This document shows, piece by piece, positions 34,639 to 42,083 of a stretch of 64,000 nucleotides of DNA; the stretch's first letter is position 1; the number at the start of each line of letters is the position of its first letter. Both the position numbers and the translations under genes were made by a program. Source of the DNA: JAAXHB01 sp965221635 (GTDB taxonomy: Bacteria > Actinomycetota > Acidimicrobiia > Acidimicrobiales > Aldehydirespiratoraceae); NCBI GenBank assembly GCA_965221635.1, contig OZ244902.1, positions 2,666,001 to 2,730,000 of the forward strand. Direction: 5' to 3'. The notes beneath the pieces are model-generated. The model was given only the letters and a program-made list of their open reading frames with translations. It had not been told where the DNA came from and did no database searches.

Positions 34639-35388
34639 TTGACTGCGGTCGTGGGTGCCGCGGTGCTGGAGGTGCTGCATGCCGCGGTGGACGCTGTTGT
34701 TTTGGCCCTGCAGACACAACGCGACTGGGGCCCGTCGGGTCGCAGGCCAGGCCAGTACGCGTTCGACCTTGCCGCCGACGAAGCCGCCATTGGAGTGTTG
34801 CGAGGTGCCGGTCTCGGGGTGCTCAGCGAGGAGAGCGGCGCCGATCCCTCTGAGGGGCCCATAGCGGTGCTTGATCCTGTGGACGGCTCCACCAACGCCT
34901 CGCGGGGCTTGCGCTACTACGCCACCAGCGTGTGCGTGGTGCAGGACGGCTCACCGGTTGCAGCGGTGGTGCATCACCACGGCAGCGGCGACCGCTACGA
35001 GGCAACCAGAGGTGGAGGCGCACGCCTCAACGGCACAACCCTGCGACAGCGCCAGTCCCGGCCCCTGGCAGAATCGGTGGTGGCGGTCAACGGACTTCCG
35101 CCCACATGGGGAGGATGGGCCCAGTTCCGGGCCCTGGGCGCAGCGGCCCTTGAGTTGTGCGCGGTGGCCGACGGTCGAATCGACGGATACATCGACTACT
35201 CGCCCGGCGGACTCGGATCGTGGGACTATCTGGGAGCCCTGCTGGTTTGTGCCGAGACAGGAGTGGAGCTTCGAGACGCCCATGGTCGTGACCTGGTGGT
35301 GCTCGACCATCACAGCCGTCGCTCGGTGGTGGCCGGCCCGGCGCATCTGATCGACGAGCTGATGGTCGCTCGCCACATCACCGGCTGA
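34639..35388 (+). CDS. Inositol monophosphatase family protein
   Basis: 249 aa if started at TTG 34639; a GTG at 34651 is an alternative, and neither has a strong ribosome-binding site. Li-sensitive phosphatase fold: FDLAADEAA (family TDxE-like helix), SEES as the metal-binding glutamate, AVLDPVDGSTNASRG (DPxDGT/S motif), and GSWDYLGALLVCAETG (WD motif) at the C-terminal metal site. Substrates in the family include inositol-1-phosphate, fructose-1,6-bisphosphate, histidinol phosphate and PAP; the substrate cannot be decided here. The gap 34367-34638 before it holds nothing I recognise. Confidence 0.88.
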   Translation: MTAVVGAAVLEVLHAAVDAVVLALQTQRDWGPSGRRPGQYAFDLAADEAAIGVLRGAGLGVLSEESGADPSEGPIAVLDPVDGSTNASRGLRYYATSVCVVQDGSPVAAVVHHHGSGDRYEATRGGGARLNGTTLRQRQSRPLAESVVAVNGLPPTWGGWAQFRALGAAALELCAVADGRIDGYIDYSPGGLGSWDYLGALLVCAETGVELRDAHGRDLVVLDHHSRRSVVAGPAHLIDELMVARHITG

Positions 35389-35446
35389 TCCGAAACCCGA
35401 GCGGCCCCAAATCCCCAGGAAACGCCGCGGGTAGGATCACGGGCGC

Positions 35447-35521
35447 GGGCGCGTAGCTCAGATGGTTTAGAGCGCTTCCCTTACAAGGAAGAAGCCGGGG
35501 GTTCGAGTCCCTCCGTGCCCA
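35447..35521 (+). tRNA. tRNA-Val (TAC)
   Basis: Acceptor GGGCGCG/CGTGCCC, anticodon stem CTTCC/GGAAG with loop CTTACAA (anticodon TAC), T-loop TTCGAGT, discriminator A, CCA not encoded. TAGGAT (35432-35437) is the likely -10 box. Confidence 0.95.
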
Positions 35522-35591
35522 CCGGCAATCGCTTCAGGGGCCGACAACCATCGCCACACAAGCTCAAGTCCAAAGGGAGGCAAGGCCAGAC

Positions 35592-36509
35592 GTGACACCG
35601 GCTAAGCGATCTCCACAAAGTGCAAGGGCCTTGCTCGGCGCCGTGCGGCTCCGACCACGCACCAGGCGTGCGCGGCACACGATCACTGCGGTGGCAGTGG
35701 CACTGGTGGTGCTTGTGGCATGCGGACAGGACGACGATCCCGTCACAGGCGCCGAAGCGACCCCGAGCGCTGGTCAAACCTCCAACGGCGATGCCGCTTC
35801 GCAAGGAGATTCCCCTTCCGACGACGGTGGGGGTTCCAACGGTGGCGCTTCGCAGGGAGTGTCCGGTTCGGGTGAGGCTCAGGGCGACGGCAACGCGGGC
35901 GCCGAGGTCGGCGATCACGACCAGGACGGATCCGAGTCTCAGACCGAAACCGGGTCCGCCGCGACCCCCGAGGAGTCATCCGACGAAGGTGCCGGCGGGC
36001 AAACCTCAAGCGGCCAGGACGAACAGGCAGCGGCCGGAAACGGAAGCGCCGAGAGCGACACCACCGCGGCAGCGCCGGCGCCCGTGGTGGAGATCAGCGC
36101 CGACGTTCCCGACTTGGAGATGATCGACGTACACACCGGCTCAACGGTGAGGCTGCGCTCGCAGATCACAGGCGAAACGCCGGTGATGTTGTGGTTCTGG
36201 GCACCGCATTGACCGGTTTGTCGGAGGGAGGCTCCCTCCATCGAGCAGTTCGCTCGAGCAAACCCCGACAACGTCAAGGTGATCGGCATCGGCGCGCAGG
36301 ACGACCTCGCGTTCGCCGAGAGGTTCGTTGCCGAGACCGGCACCACGTTCACGATGCTGTGGAGCGATTCCTTCGACTCGTGGCGGCATTACGGCGTGAG
36401 CCGCAACTCGGACTTCTGGCTGCTCGACCACTCCGGAAACCGCGTGGGCAACTCGTCACAGCCCTACAGGGAACAGTCCGTGCAAGACCTGCTCGCCGAT
36501 CTGGCCTGA
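35592..36509 (+). CDS. Thioredoxin-like lipoprotein with in-frame UGA in the CxxC motif (putative selenoprotein)
   Basis: Read through the TGA at 36210-36212 it is 305 aa. The GTG start has AGGGAGG upstream. Residues 1-44 form a lipoprotein signal peptide (basic N-terminus, ITAVAVALVVLVAC). Residues about 45-165 are a long Gly/Ser/Asp/Glu/Gln-rich linker. The thioredoxin/TlpA-like fold follows: TPVMLWFWAPH, residue 207 encoded by TGA, then PVCRREAPSIEQFA and IGIGAQDDLAFAERFV to DFWLLDHSGN. The family motif here is WAPWCPxCRxEAP, so UGA takes the place of the first, nucleophilic Cys, giving U-P-V-C. A perfect hairpin 10 nt after the UGA supports selenocysteine. Likely an extracytoplasmic disulfide reductase. 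Confidence 0.87.
36223..36239 (+). promoter_or_regulatory. Strong bacterial SECIS-like hairpin
   Basis: GGAGGGA-GGC-TCCCTCC starts 10 nt after the UGA codon. The 7-bp stem is perfect and the apex contains G residues about 20 nt from the U of UGA, as in SelB-binding hairpins such as that of E. coli fdhF. It lies within the coding frame. Confidence 0.75.
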
Positions 36510-36607
36510 AACGTTGGCGTCATCCCGGCCGGGACCCTCTCATCGGTAGACCTCGGAACGCTCTCGACGCGTCGGCGCCCAGAGTCCCTGCCTGAACCGG
36601 CGGCACA

Positions 36608-36651
36608 GGTTTAACCCGGCGTTAACCCGAATTCATGCCGTGTTCACGCCG
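36608..36651 (+). promoter_or_regulatory. Four 11-bp PHO-box repeats upstream of pstS
   Basis: Units GGTTTAACCCG, GCGTTAACCCG, AATTCATGCCG and TGTTCACGCCG follow one another exactly every 11 bp. The spacing and TTMAMCCG core agree with actinobacterial PhoP binding sites (direct GTTCACC-like repeats). A TAGCTT -10 box at 36680-36685 lies one turn downstream of where the -35 would be, so PhoP would replace a -35 contact. Confidence 0.85.
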
Positions 36652-36748
36652 TTCCAAGGCTCGCGAAACCTGGGCCTCTTAGCTTGGCCGCCGGATTCGC
36701 AGTGCGCGGGTCCTCACAACTTGAACCCAACAGGGAGGATTCCCGAAA

Positions 36749-37759
36749 GTGAACAACTTCACTCGCCGGCTGCTGTGTCTGTCGGCACTACTCCTGAGCT
36801 TCGCTCTGGTGGCCGCGGCCTGCGGCAACGACGACGCTTCAACCACAAACGGGCCGGATCCATCGCCCGAAGAGATGACCGGCGCCTCCGGTGAGGTCAT
36901 CATCTCCGGCTCGTCCACGGTGGAGCCGATCTCCATACGTGTGGCCGAGCTGTTCGAGGACATCGAGCCGGACGTGTCGGTCACCGTTGACGGTCCCGGC
37001 ACAGGTGACGGGTTCCAACTGTTCTGCAACGGCAAAACGGACATCTCCGACGCCTCGCGTCAGATCAAGGACGCCGAAAAGGAGACTTGCTTCGAGAACG
37101 GCATCAACAACATCGTCGAGCTCAAAGTGGGGGTGGACGGCATCGCGGTGATGACCAACGCCGCCAACAGAGCGGTTGAGTGCCTCACCTTCCAACAGCT
37201 CTTCGATTTGATCGGTCCGAACGCCGAGGGCGCCGCCACCTGGGGCGAGGCATCCCCGGGCCTGCCCGACGCTCCGCTTGACCTCTTCGGGCCCGGCGAG
37301 GAATCCGGCACCTTCGACTCGTTCGTGGAGATCGTGCTCGAAGACCTCGCAGACGAAGCCGGCGTGGCCGCCACCACCCGTCCCGACTACAGCCCCTCCG
37401 GTGACGACAACGTGATCCTGCAAGGCATCCAGTCCAGCGACACCAGCCTCGGCTGGGTGGGCTTCGCCTTCGCGCTCAACGCCGCCGACGTGGCGCTGAT
37501 CCCCATCGACGGTGGTGACGGGTGCGTAACCCCCACCGCGGAAACGATCGCCTCGAACGAGTATCCGATCAGCCGCGACCTGTGGATCTACGTGAACGCC
37601 GACCGTGCCGACGCCAACCCGGCAGTCACCGCGTACCTGGACTTCTACGTGAACGAGGGCCTCGACACCGCCACCGCCGAAGTGGGCTATGTTGCCCTCA
37701 CCGAACAAGGCAAGAGCGAGACCCGCGAGCGCTGGAACAGTCGAGCCACGATCTCCTAG
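36749..37759 (+). CDS. pstS: Phosphate ABC transporter substrate-binding lipoprotein PstS
   Basis: 336 aa, GTG start after GGGAGG. Signal peptide with lipobox LVAAAC, then an acidic linker and the PstS fold: VIISGSSTVEPISIRVAELFE (phosphate-contacting GSST loop), VDGPGTGDGFQLFCNGKTDISDASR, LFGPGEESGTFDSF and ISRDLWIYVNADRA. It captures phosphate outside the membrane and hands it to PstCA. First gene of pstSCAB-phoU and controlled by the PHO boxes 100 bp upstream. Confidence 0.96.
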   Translation: MNNFTRRLLCLSALLLSFALVAAACGNDDASTTNGPDPSPEEMTGASGEVIISGSSTVEPISIRVAELFEDIEPDVSVTVDGPGTGDGFQLFCNGKTDISDASRQIKDAEKETCFENGINNIVELKVGVDGIAVMTNAANRAVECLTFQQLFDLIGPNAEGAATWGEASPGLPDAPLDLFGPGEESGTFDSFVEIVLEDLADEAGVAATTRPDYSPSGDDNVILQGIQSSDTSLGWVGFAFALNAADVALIPIDGGDGCVTPTAETIASNEYPISRDLWIYVNADRADANPAVTAYLDFYVNEGLDTATAEVGYVALTEQGKSETRERWNSRATIS

Positions 37760-37847
37760 CTGTCGCGTCCTCGGCTCCTGGCCTTCCCGGCTTCGGCGCA
37801 AACCCGCAGGACAGTTCCCCAACGAAGCGGAGGGCCAGGTTCTCGCC

Positions 37848-38990
37848 ATGATCGAAACGAGCGCCACCGGCCTGCTCACACCTGATGAGCTGCAAATCGC
37901 GCCGGCCAGACGCCGCCGCGAGGTGGTGATCCGCTACGTGCTTCTGTTGGCGGCGCTGGCGTCGGTTCTGGTGAGCGCCCTGATCGTGTGGAGCCTCATC
38001 GCGGAGGCATGGACGTTCATCAGCAAAGTGGCTTGGGTCGACACCTGGGGCCAGTCCGGCTGGTTCCCCAGGCGAGGCCTTTACGACATTCCCACGATCA
38101 TCGTGCCAACGCTGATCGTCACGTTCATAGCCATGCTCGTGGCCGGGCCGTTGGGCCTCGGCGCAGCCGTGTACCTCTCGGAGTACGCCAACCCCGCTGT
38201 GAGGGCGTGGCTCAAACCGGCGCTGGAGATACTGGCGGGCATCCCATCGGTGGTGCTCGGATTCTTCGCTCTCACCTGGATCGCACCCAACTTGGTGTCG
38301 AGGGTGGGCAAGAACCTGTTCCTGGCGATCGGGGTGCTGATCCTTGCTTCCTACGCCGCGGTGGCGTTGCGGATGCTGCGAATGAAGCTCAGCCAGTACC
38401 GCGACAGCGAAGACGACACCGCCCTGATCGGCCTGGTGGCTTCGCTGGTGGTGCTCGCGGCGGTGTTTGTGCTTGGCCTGCTGTGGGTGATCCACGTTTG
38501 GGCGGACTTCGCGCCGGCACGGGCCGGTTCCATTGCCGCGGCGGGCATCGGCGTGGGGATTCTCACAATCCCGTTGGTGGCGTCGGTGTCTGAGGACGCG
38601 ATGGCGGCGGTGCCCGACTCGCTGCGAGAGGCCTCCGCGGGACTCGGCGCCCGCAAGATGGCCACCGCCACCAAGGTGGTGCTGCCCGCGGCGATTTCGG
38701 GGATCGTTGCGGCGTTCATCGTGGCCATCTCCCGGGCGATTGGTGAGACGATGGTGGTGTTCATGGCCGGCGGCGCCGCCGATGCCGCCCAGTTCACCGA
38801 CTCGCCTTTTGATGGTGGGCTCACCATGACCGCGGCGATGGCTTCGCTGGCGTCGGGCACCGACAGCGTTGTGGGTGAGGGTCTCACCTTCCAGAGCTTG
38901 TACTTCGTGGGCTTGTTGCTGTTCGCGATCACCCTCGGGTTGAACCTGGTGGCGGCCAGGTTCGTGTCCCGCGTGCGTCATGCGTACTAG
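37848..38990 (+). CDS. pstC: Phosphate ABC transporter permease PstC
   Basis: 380 aa from the ATG before IETSATGLLTPDEL, with GGAGG some 13 nt upstream. About six to eight membrane helices: YVLLLAALASVLVSALIVWSL, PTLIVTFIAMLVAGPLGLGAAVYLSEYA, IPSVVLGFFAL and others, with the cytoplasmic EAA loop around DSLREASAGLGARKMATATKVVLP that docks on PstB. It contains an insert between helices (RMKLSQYRDSEDDTALIG), somewhat longer than in E. coli. Forms the channel with PstA. The C-terminus VAARFVSRVRHAY is typical. Confidence 0.95.
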   Translation: MIETSATGLLTPDELQIAPARRRREVVIRYVLLLAALASVLVSALIVWSLIAEAWTFISKVAWVDTWGQSGWFPRRGLYDIPTIIVPTLIVTFIAMLVAGPLGLGAAVYLSEYANPAVRAWLKPALEILAGIPSVVLGFFALTWIAPNLVSRVGKNLFLAIGVLILASYAAVALRMLRMKLSQYRDSEDDTALIGLVASLVVLAAVFVLGLLWVIHVWADFAPARAGSIAAAGIGVGILTIPLVASVSEDAMAAVPDSLREASAGLGARKMATATKVVLPAAISGIVAAFIVAISRAIGETMVVFMAGGAADAAQFTDSPFDGGLTMTAAMASLASGTDSVVGEGLTFQSLYFVGLLLFAITLGLNLVAARFVSRVRHAY

Positions 38991-39003
38991 ACACCGTGGC
39001 CCC

Positions 39004-39078
39004 GATGGTGTTGTGCCGGATGGCGTTGGGCCTGATGATGTTGGGCCTGATGATGTTGGGCCGGATGGTGTTGGGCCT
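39004..39078 (+). repeat. Five 15-bp tandem repeats between pstC and pstA
   Basis: Units begin at 39004, 39019, 39034, 39049 and 39064; the consensus is GATGRTGTTGGGCCK. The period is a multiple of three and one frame encodes a PDGVG/PDDVG pentapeptide repeat without stops up to the pstA start. The array fills most of the pstC-pstA gap. Confidence 0.95.
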
Positions 39079-39105
39079 GTGGCAGACTTGAGCCTCCCGT
39101 CATGA
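39013..39105 (+). CDS. Possible 30-aa repeat peptide coupled to pstA
   Basis: A GTG inside the first 15-bp repeat opens a frame of 30 residues made of PDGVG/PDDVG units, ending at a TGA that overlaps the pstA ATG (ATGA). There is no convincing ribosome-binding site. It may only help ribosomes reach pstA, or be chance. Low confidence as a gene. Confidence 0.25.
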   Translation: MPDGVGPDDVGPDDVGPDGVGPVADLSLPS

Positions 39106-40064
39106 TTTCGCGCCTGGTAGATGACCGATCCCGCGCCGCGATCGCCGCGTCGATCTCCCGTCGCCGCTCCGACACCCGTGGTGTGCTGTTCCGCACCATG
39201 CTGCAGGTCTCGCTGCTGATCACCTTGTTGACCTTGATCGTGCTGTTGGTGACGGTGTTCAACAACAGCACCGACCAACTGTTCAACCGTCTCGGCGATT
39301 TCCTCAGCGGCACGCTGCGGTCGCGTTCGGTGGACGACAAGCTCGGCGTGCATCAGGGCATGTACGGATCGTTGTGGATCGCCATAATCGTGGCGATTGC
39401 CGCTTTCCCGTTGGGCATCGGAGCGGCCGTGTACATGGAGGAGTACGCCCCCAAGAACCGCTTCACCTCGTTCATCGAGGTGAACATCCGCAACCTCGCC
39501 GGTGTGCCCTCGGTGGTGTACGGGCTGCTGGGCCTGGCGCTGCTGGTGAACGGTCAGGTCTTCGGGCTGGACAGGCTCACCGGGGGTCGGTCAACGCTCT
39601 CTGCGGGGATCACGCTGGCCGTTCTGGTATTGCCCATCGTGGTGATCACCGCAGGGGAGGCGTTCAGGGCGGTGCCGGATTCGCTGCGTGAGGGCGCCTA
39701 CGGGGTGGGCGCCACAAAATGGGAGATGATCCGCACCCAGGTGATCCCCTACGCGGCGCCCGGGGTGCTCACCGGGACGCTGCTGTCGATGTCGCGTGCT
39801 GTGGGCGAAGCGGCGCCGCTGATTCTTGTGGGCGCGGTGAGCGGCCGTCTCGGCGACAATCCCGGCTTGTTCGACCTGGGCGCCATCACCGAACAGTTCA
39901 CGGCACTGCCCATTCTCATCACCTCCTGGACTCAGCAGTCGGGTCGTGATCCCGGCTTCACCGCGGCCGCGGCGGGCGCCATCGTGGTGCTGTTGGTGTT
40001 CGTGCTGCTGATGAACTCCGCGGCCATCCTGCTGCGCAACCGTTTCGAGAAAAAGAGAGGCTGA
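39102..40064 (+). CDS. pstA: Phosphate ABC transporter permease PstA
   Basis: 320 aa. Membrane permease partner of PstC, with helices at MLQVSLLITLLTLIVLLVTVF, LWIAIIVAIAAFPLGIGAAVYMEEYA, SVVYGLLGLALLV, the ITLAVLVLPIVVITAGEAF segment and a C-terminal IVVLLVFVLLMNSAAIL helix. The EAA loop VPDSLREGAYGVGATKWEMIRTQVIPYA contacts the ATPase. The ATG lies 110 bp after pstC, behind a tandem-repeat array and overlapping the end of a short repeat frame; pstB follows after 7 bp. Confidence 0.95.
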   Translation: MISRLVDDRSRAAIAASISRRRSDTRGVLFRTMLQVSLLITLLTLIVLLVTVFNNSTDQLFNRLGDFLSGTLRSRSVDDKLGVHQGMYGSLWIAIIVAIAAFPLGIGAAVYMEEYAPKNRFTSFIEVNIRNLAGVPSVVYGLLGLALLVNGQVFGLDRLTGGRSTLSAGITLAVLVLPIVVITAGEAFRAVPDSLREGAYGVGATKWEMIRTQVIPYAAPGVLTGTLLSMSRAVGEAAPLILVGAVSGRLGDNPGLFDLGAITEQFTALPILITSWTQQSGRDPGFTAAAAGAIVVLLVFVLLMNSAAILLRNRFEKKRG

Positions 40065-40071
40065 TGTCCAC

Positions 40072-40941
40072 ATGGTCGAGATCGCGGATCTCATGATCGA
40101 CCGCGAACCAGCCCCCGCGGCCCACGAACACGAAGAGGCCGTTGCCGCCACCGAGGTGGCGCCCGACTTCGTGTTTCGCACAACCGACCTGAGCGTGTAC
40201 TACGGCGCCTTCAGGGCGGTGCGTGACGTTGGTTTCGACGTGCGCCGCAACGAGATCATGGCCCTCATCGGCCCTTCGGGGTGTGGCAAGTCCACCGTGT
40301 TGCGCTGCTACAACCGCATGAACGACCTCATCAAAGGGGCACGGGTCACAGGGTCGATCACTTATCACGGTGTCGACCTGTACCACGAACGGGTTGATCC
40401 CGTGGAGGTTCGTCGTCGCATCGGGATGGTGTTTCAAAAGCCCAACCCGTTCCCCAAGTCGATTTACGACAACGTTGCCTACGGGCCTCGAGTGGCCGGG
40501 CAGCGCAAAGGCCTCGACGAGATAGTGGAGACGTCACTGCACAAGGCGGCGCTGTGGGACGAGGTGAAAGACCGTCTCAAGGACTCCGCCATGGGCCTCT
40601 CCGGCGGCCAGCAGCAGCGCCTGTGCATTGCTCGTGCCATAGCGGTTGACCCCGACGTTTTGTTGATGGACGAGCCGTGCTCGGCGCTTGACCCGATAGC
40701 CACCGCCCGCATCGAGGACCTCATGCAGGAGATCAAGCAGGAGTACACGATCGTGATCGTCACCCACAACATGCAACAAGCGGCGCGTGTAAGCGACACC
40801 ACGGCGTTCTTCACCGCGGATGTTCGCTCCGAGGGCGACACCCGCACCGGCATCCTCGTGGAGGTGGGACCCACCGAGATGATCTTCTCGAACCCCTCCG
40901 ACGAGCGCACCGAGAACTACGTCACCGGGCGCTTCGGCTGA
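40072..40941 (+). CDS. pstB: Phosphate ABC transporter ATP-binding protein PstB
   Basis: 289 aa. ATPase that powers PstCA. Walker A GPSGCGKST, Q-loop VFQKPNPFPKSIYDNVAYG (diagnostic for PstB), ABC signature LSGGQQQRLCIARA, Walker B VLLMDEPCSALD and H-loop VTHNM are all in place; it ends TENYVTGRFG as PstB proteins do. It carries an N-terminal extension of about 35 Ala/Glu-rich residues before the ATPase fold. The start is ATG 40072, 7 bp after pstA. Confidence 0.97.
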   Translation: MVEIADLMIDREPAPAAHEHEEAVAATEVAPDFVFRTTDLSVYYGAFRAVRDVGFDVRRNEIMALIGPSGCGKSTVLRCYNRMNDLIKGARVTGSITYHGVDLYHERVDPVEVRRRIGMVFQKPNPFPKSIYDNVAYGPRVAGQRKGLDEIVETSLHKAALWDEVKDRLKDSAMGLSGGQQQRLCIARAIAVDPDVLLMDEPCSALDPIATARIEDLMQEIKQEYTIVIVTHNMQQAARVSDTTAFFTADVRSEGDTRTGILVEVGPTEMIFSNPSDERTENYVTGRFG

Positions 40942-41007
40942 CGCCCCGGCCCCAGTTGGCGTCTCCTGCGCTGATCCAACACATTCCATCCATCCAAGCG
41001 AGTCACC

Positions 41008-41760
41008 ATGACCGAGCCGACCCGAAAACTTCACACCGAGATCGACGCAATACGCGGCCAGATCGTCACCCTGGCGGCGCATTCCACCGAGGCGATATCG
41101 CGGGCCACCCAGGCGCTGCTGGACGGCAACCTCACCGAAGCCCAAAGTGTGATCGACCGTGACGACGCCATCGATGATGCTTCGCTCACGATCGAGGAGG
41201 ACTGCCAGCGCATACTTGCGTTGCAGCAGCCCATGGCCGGAGATTTGCGCCAGATCCTGTCGGCCATGTGGATCAACGCCGAACTGGAACGCGCAGCCGA
41301 CCTGGCGTGCAACATTTGCAAGGGAACGCGTCGCCTTTTCGGCATCGAACTGGCGCCCAGGTTGCGCGGACTGATCGCCGAGATGAGCGAGGAGGCTGTG
41401 CGGCTCACCAGGCTGGGTGTGGACTCCTACGCGGATTCCGACTCGGGTCTCGCGGCGGCGCTCAACGACATCGATGACCGTCTCGACGGCCTGCACGGGG
41501 CCTATGTGCGGGCCATCATCGAAGCCGGTATCGGGGTGCGGCTCGACACCCAGCCCGCGGTGCAACTGGCGTTGATCGGCCGTTACTACGAACGCATCGG
41601 CGATCACGCGGTGAACATCGGCGAGCGTGTGCGCTACATGGTGGACGGATGGTCACCCGAACACGCCGGAGCCGCACGAGAACGTGAACGCCGCCGCCTG
41701 GGCGCAGTGAAGGCCGACCTAGACAACCTCTCCGAAAACGGCGACGACCAAGGCCCCTGA
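41008..41760 (+). CDS. phoU: Phosphate signalling complex protein PhoU
   Basis: 250 aa, two three-helix bundles each with the metal-binding motif of the family (around ERAADLACNICKG and YYERIGDHAVNIGERVRYMV). It links the Pst transporter to the PhoR/PhoP system and limits phosphate uptake. It follows pstB by 66 bp in the classical pstSCAB-phoU order. The C-terminal 30 residues are a charged tail (ARERERRRLGAVKADLDNL). Confidence 0.94.
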   Translation: MTEPTRKLHTEIDAIRGQIVTLAAHSTEAISRATQALLDGNLTEAQSVIDRDDAIDDASLTIEEDCQRILALQQPMAGDLRQILSAMWINAELERAADLACNICKGTRRLFGIELAPRLRGLIAEMSEEAVRLTRLGVDSYADSDSGLAAALNDIDDRLDGLHGAYVRAIIEAGIGVRLDTQPAVQLALIGRYYERIGDHAVNIGERVRYMVDGWSPEHAGAARERERRRLGAVKADLDNLSENGDDQGP

Positions 41761-41863
41761 GCCAAAACCGGGACCACGGGTCTCGCCGGGAATGTCACTG
41801 GCCTAAACTTGCCACCACAACGCAAGGCTTCATCGAGAACCCCGTCTACACAGGAGTGACGTC

Positions 41864-42013
41864 GTGGATGTCAGCATTGTTGAGTTGCTCATCGTGTTCG
41901 GGGTCTTCGTGTGTTTGGCGATTCTGGTGGCGATGGTCGTGACGAAGATCATGAAGGTCGCACGGATCATAAGGCGGCAAAACAGCCGCGAGGAGACCGC
42001 GACGCGCGAGTAG
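41864..42013 (+). CDS. Small single-span membrane protein (49 aa)
   Basis: GTG start 7 nt after AGGAG (41852-41856), TAG stop. The peptide starts VDVSIVELLIVFGVFVCLAILVAMVV-like, one membrane helix near residues 4-26, followed by a strongly basic cytoplasmic tail (TKIMKVARIIRRQ) and an acidic end. It lies about 100 bp after phoU on the same strand. No family is recognised; it could be a small partner of a transporter. Confidence 0.6.
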   Translation: MDVSIVELLIVFGVFVCLAILVAMVVTKIMKVARIIRRQNSREETATRE

Positions 42014-42083
42014 CTGGGCGCCGGCCGATGCCGGCAACGATCAGGTCGCCGTGGGGTGTTGCTCCCCCGCGGATGGGGCCGGG

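Noticed and set aside
33492..36212. UGA reassigned as an ordinary sense codon throughout the genome
   Set aside because: Many clear genes here end in TGA (for example the response regulator, udk, phoU and the thioredoxin gene itself), so UGA is a working stop codon.
33363..36509. Treating both UGA-interrupted genes as pseudogenes
   Set aside because: Both halves are intact in one frame, UGA falls exactly on the redox-active residue in each, and one has a perfect hairpin. Kept only as the alternative explanation.
37698..39353. A 551-codon open frame on the minus strand opposite pstC and part of pstA, His/Gln/Arg-rich
   Set aside because: It is the antisense shadow of real membrane-protein genes in GC-rich DNA; composition is unprotein-like and there is no ribosome-binding site or family resemblance.
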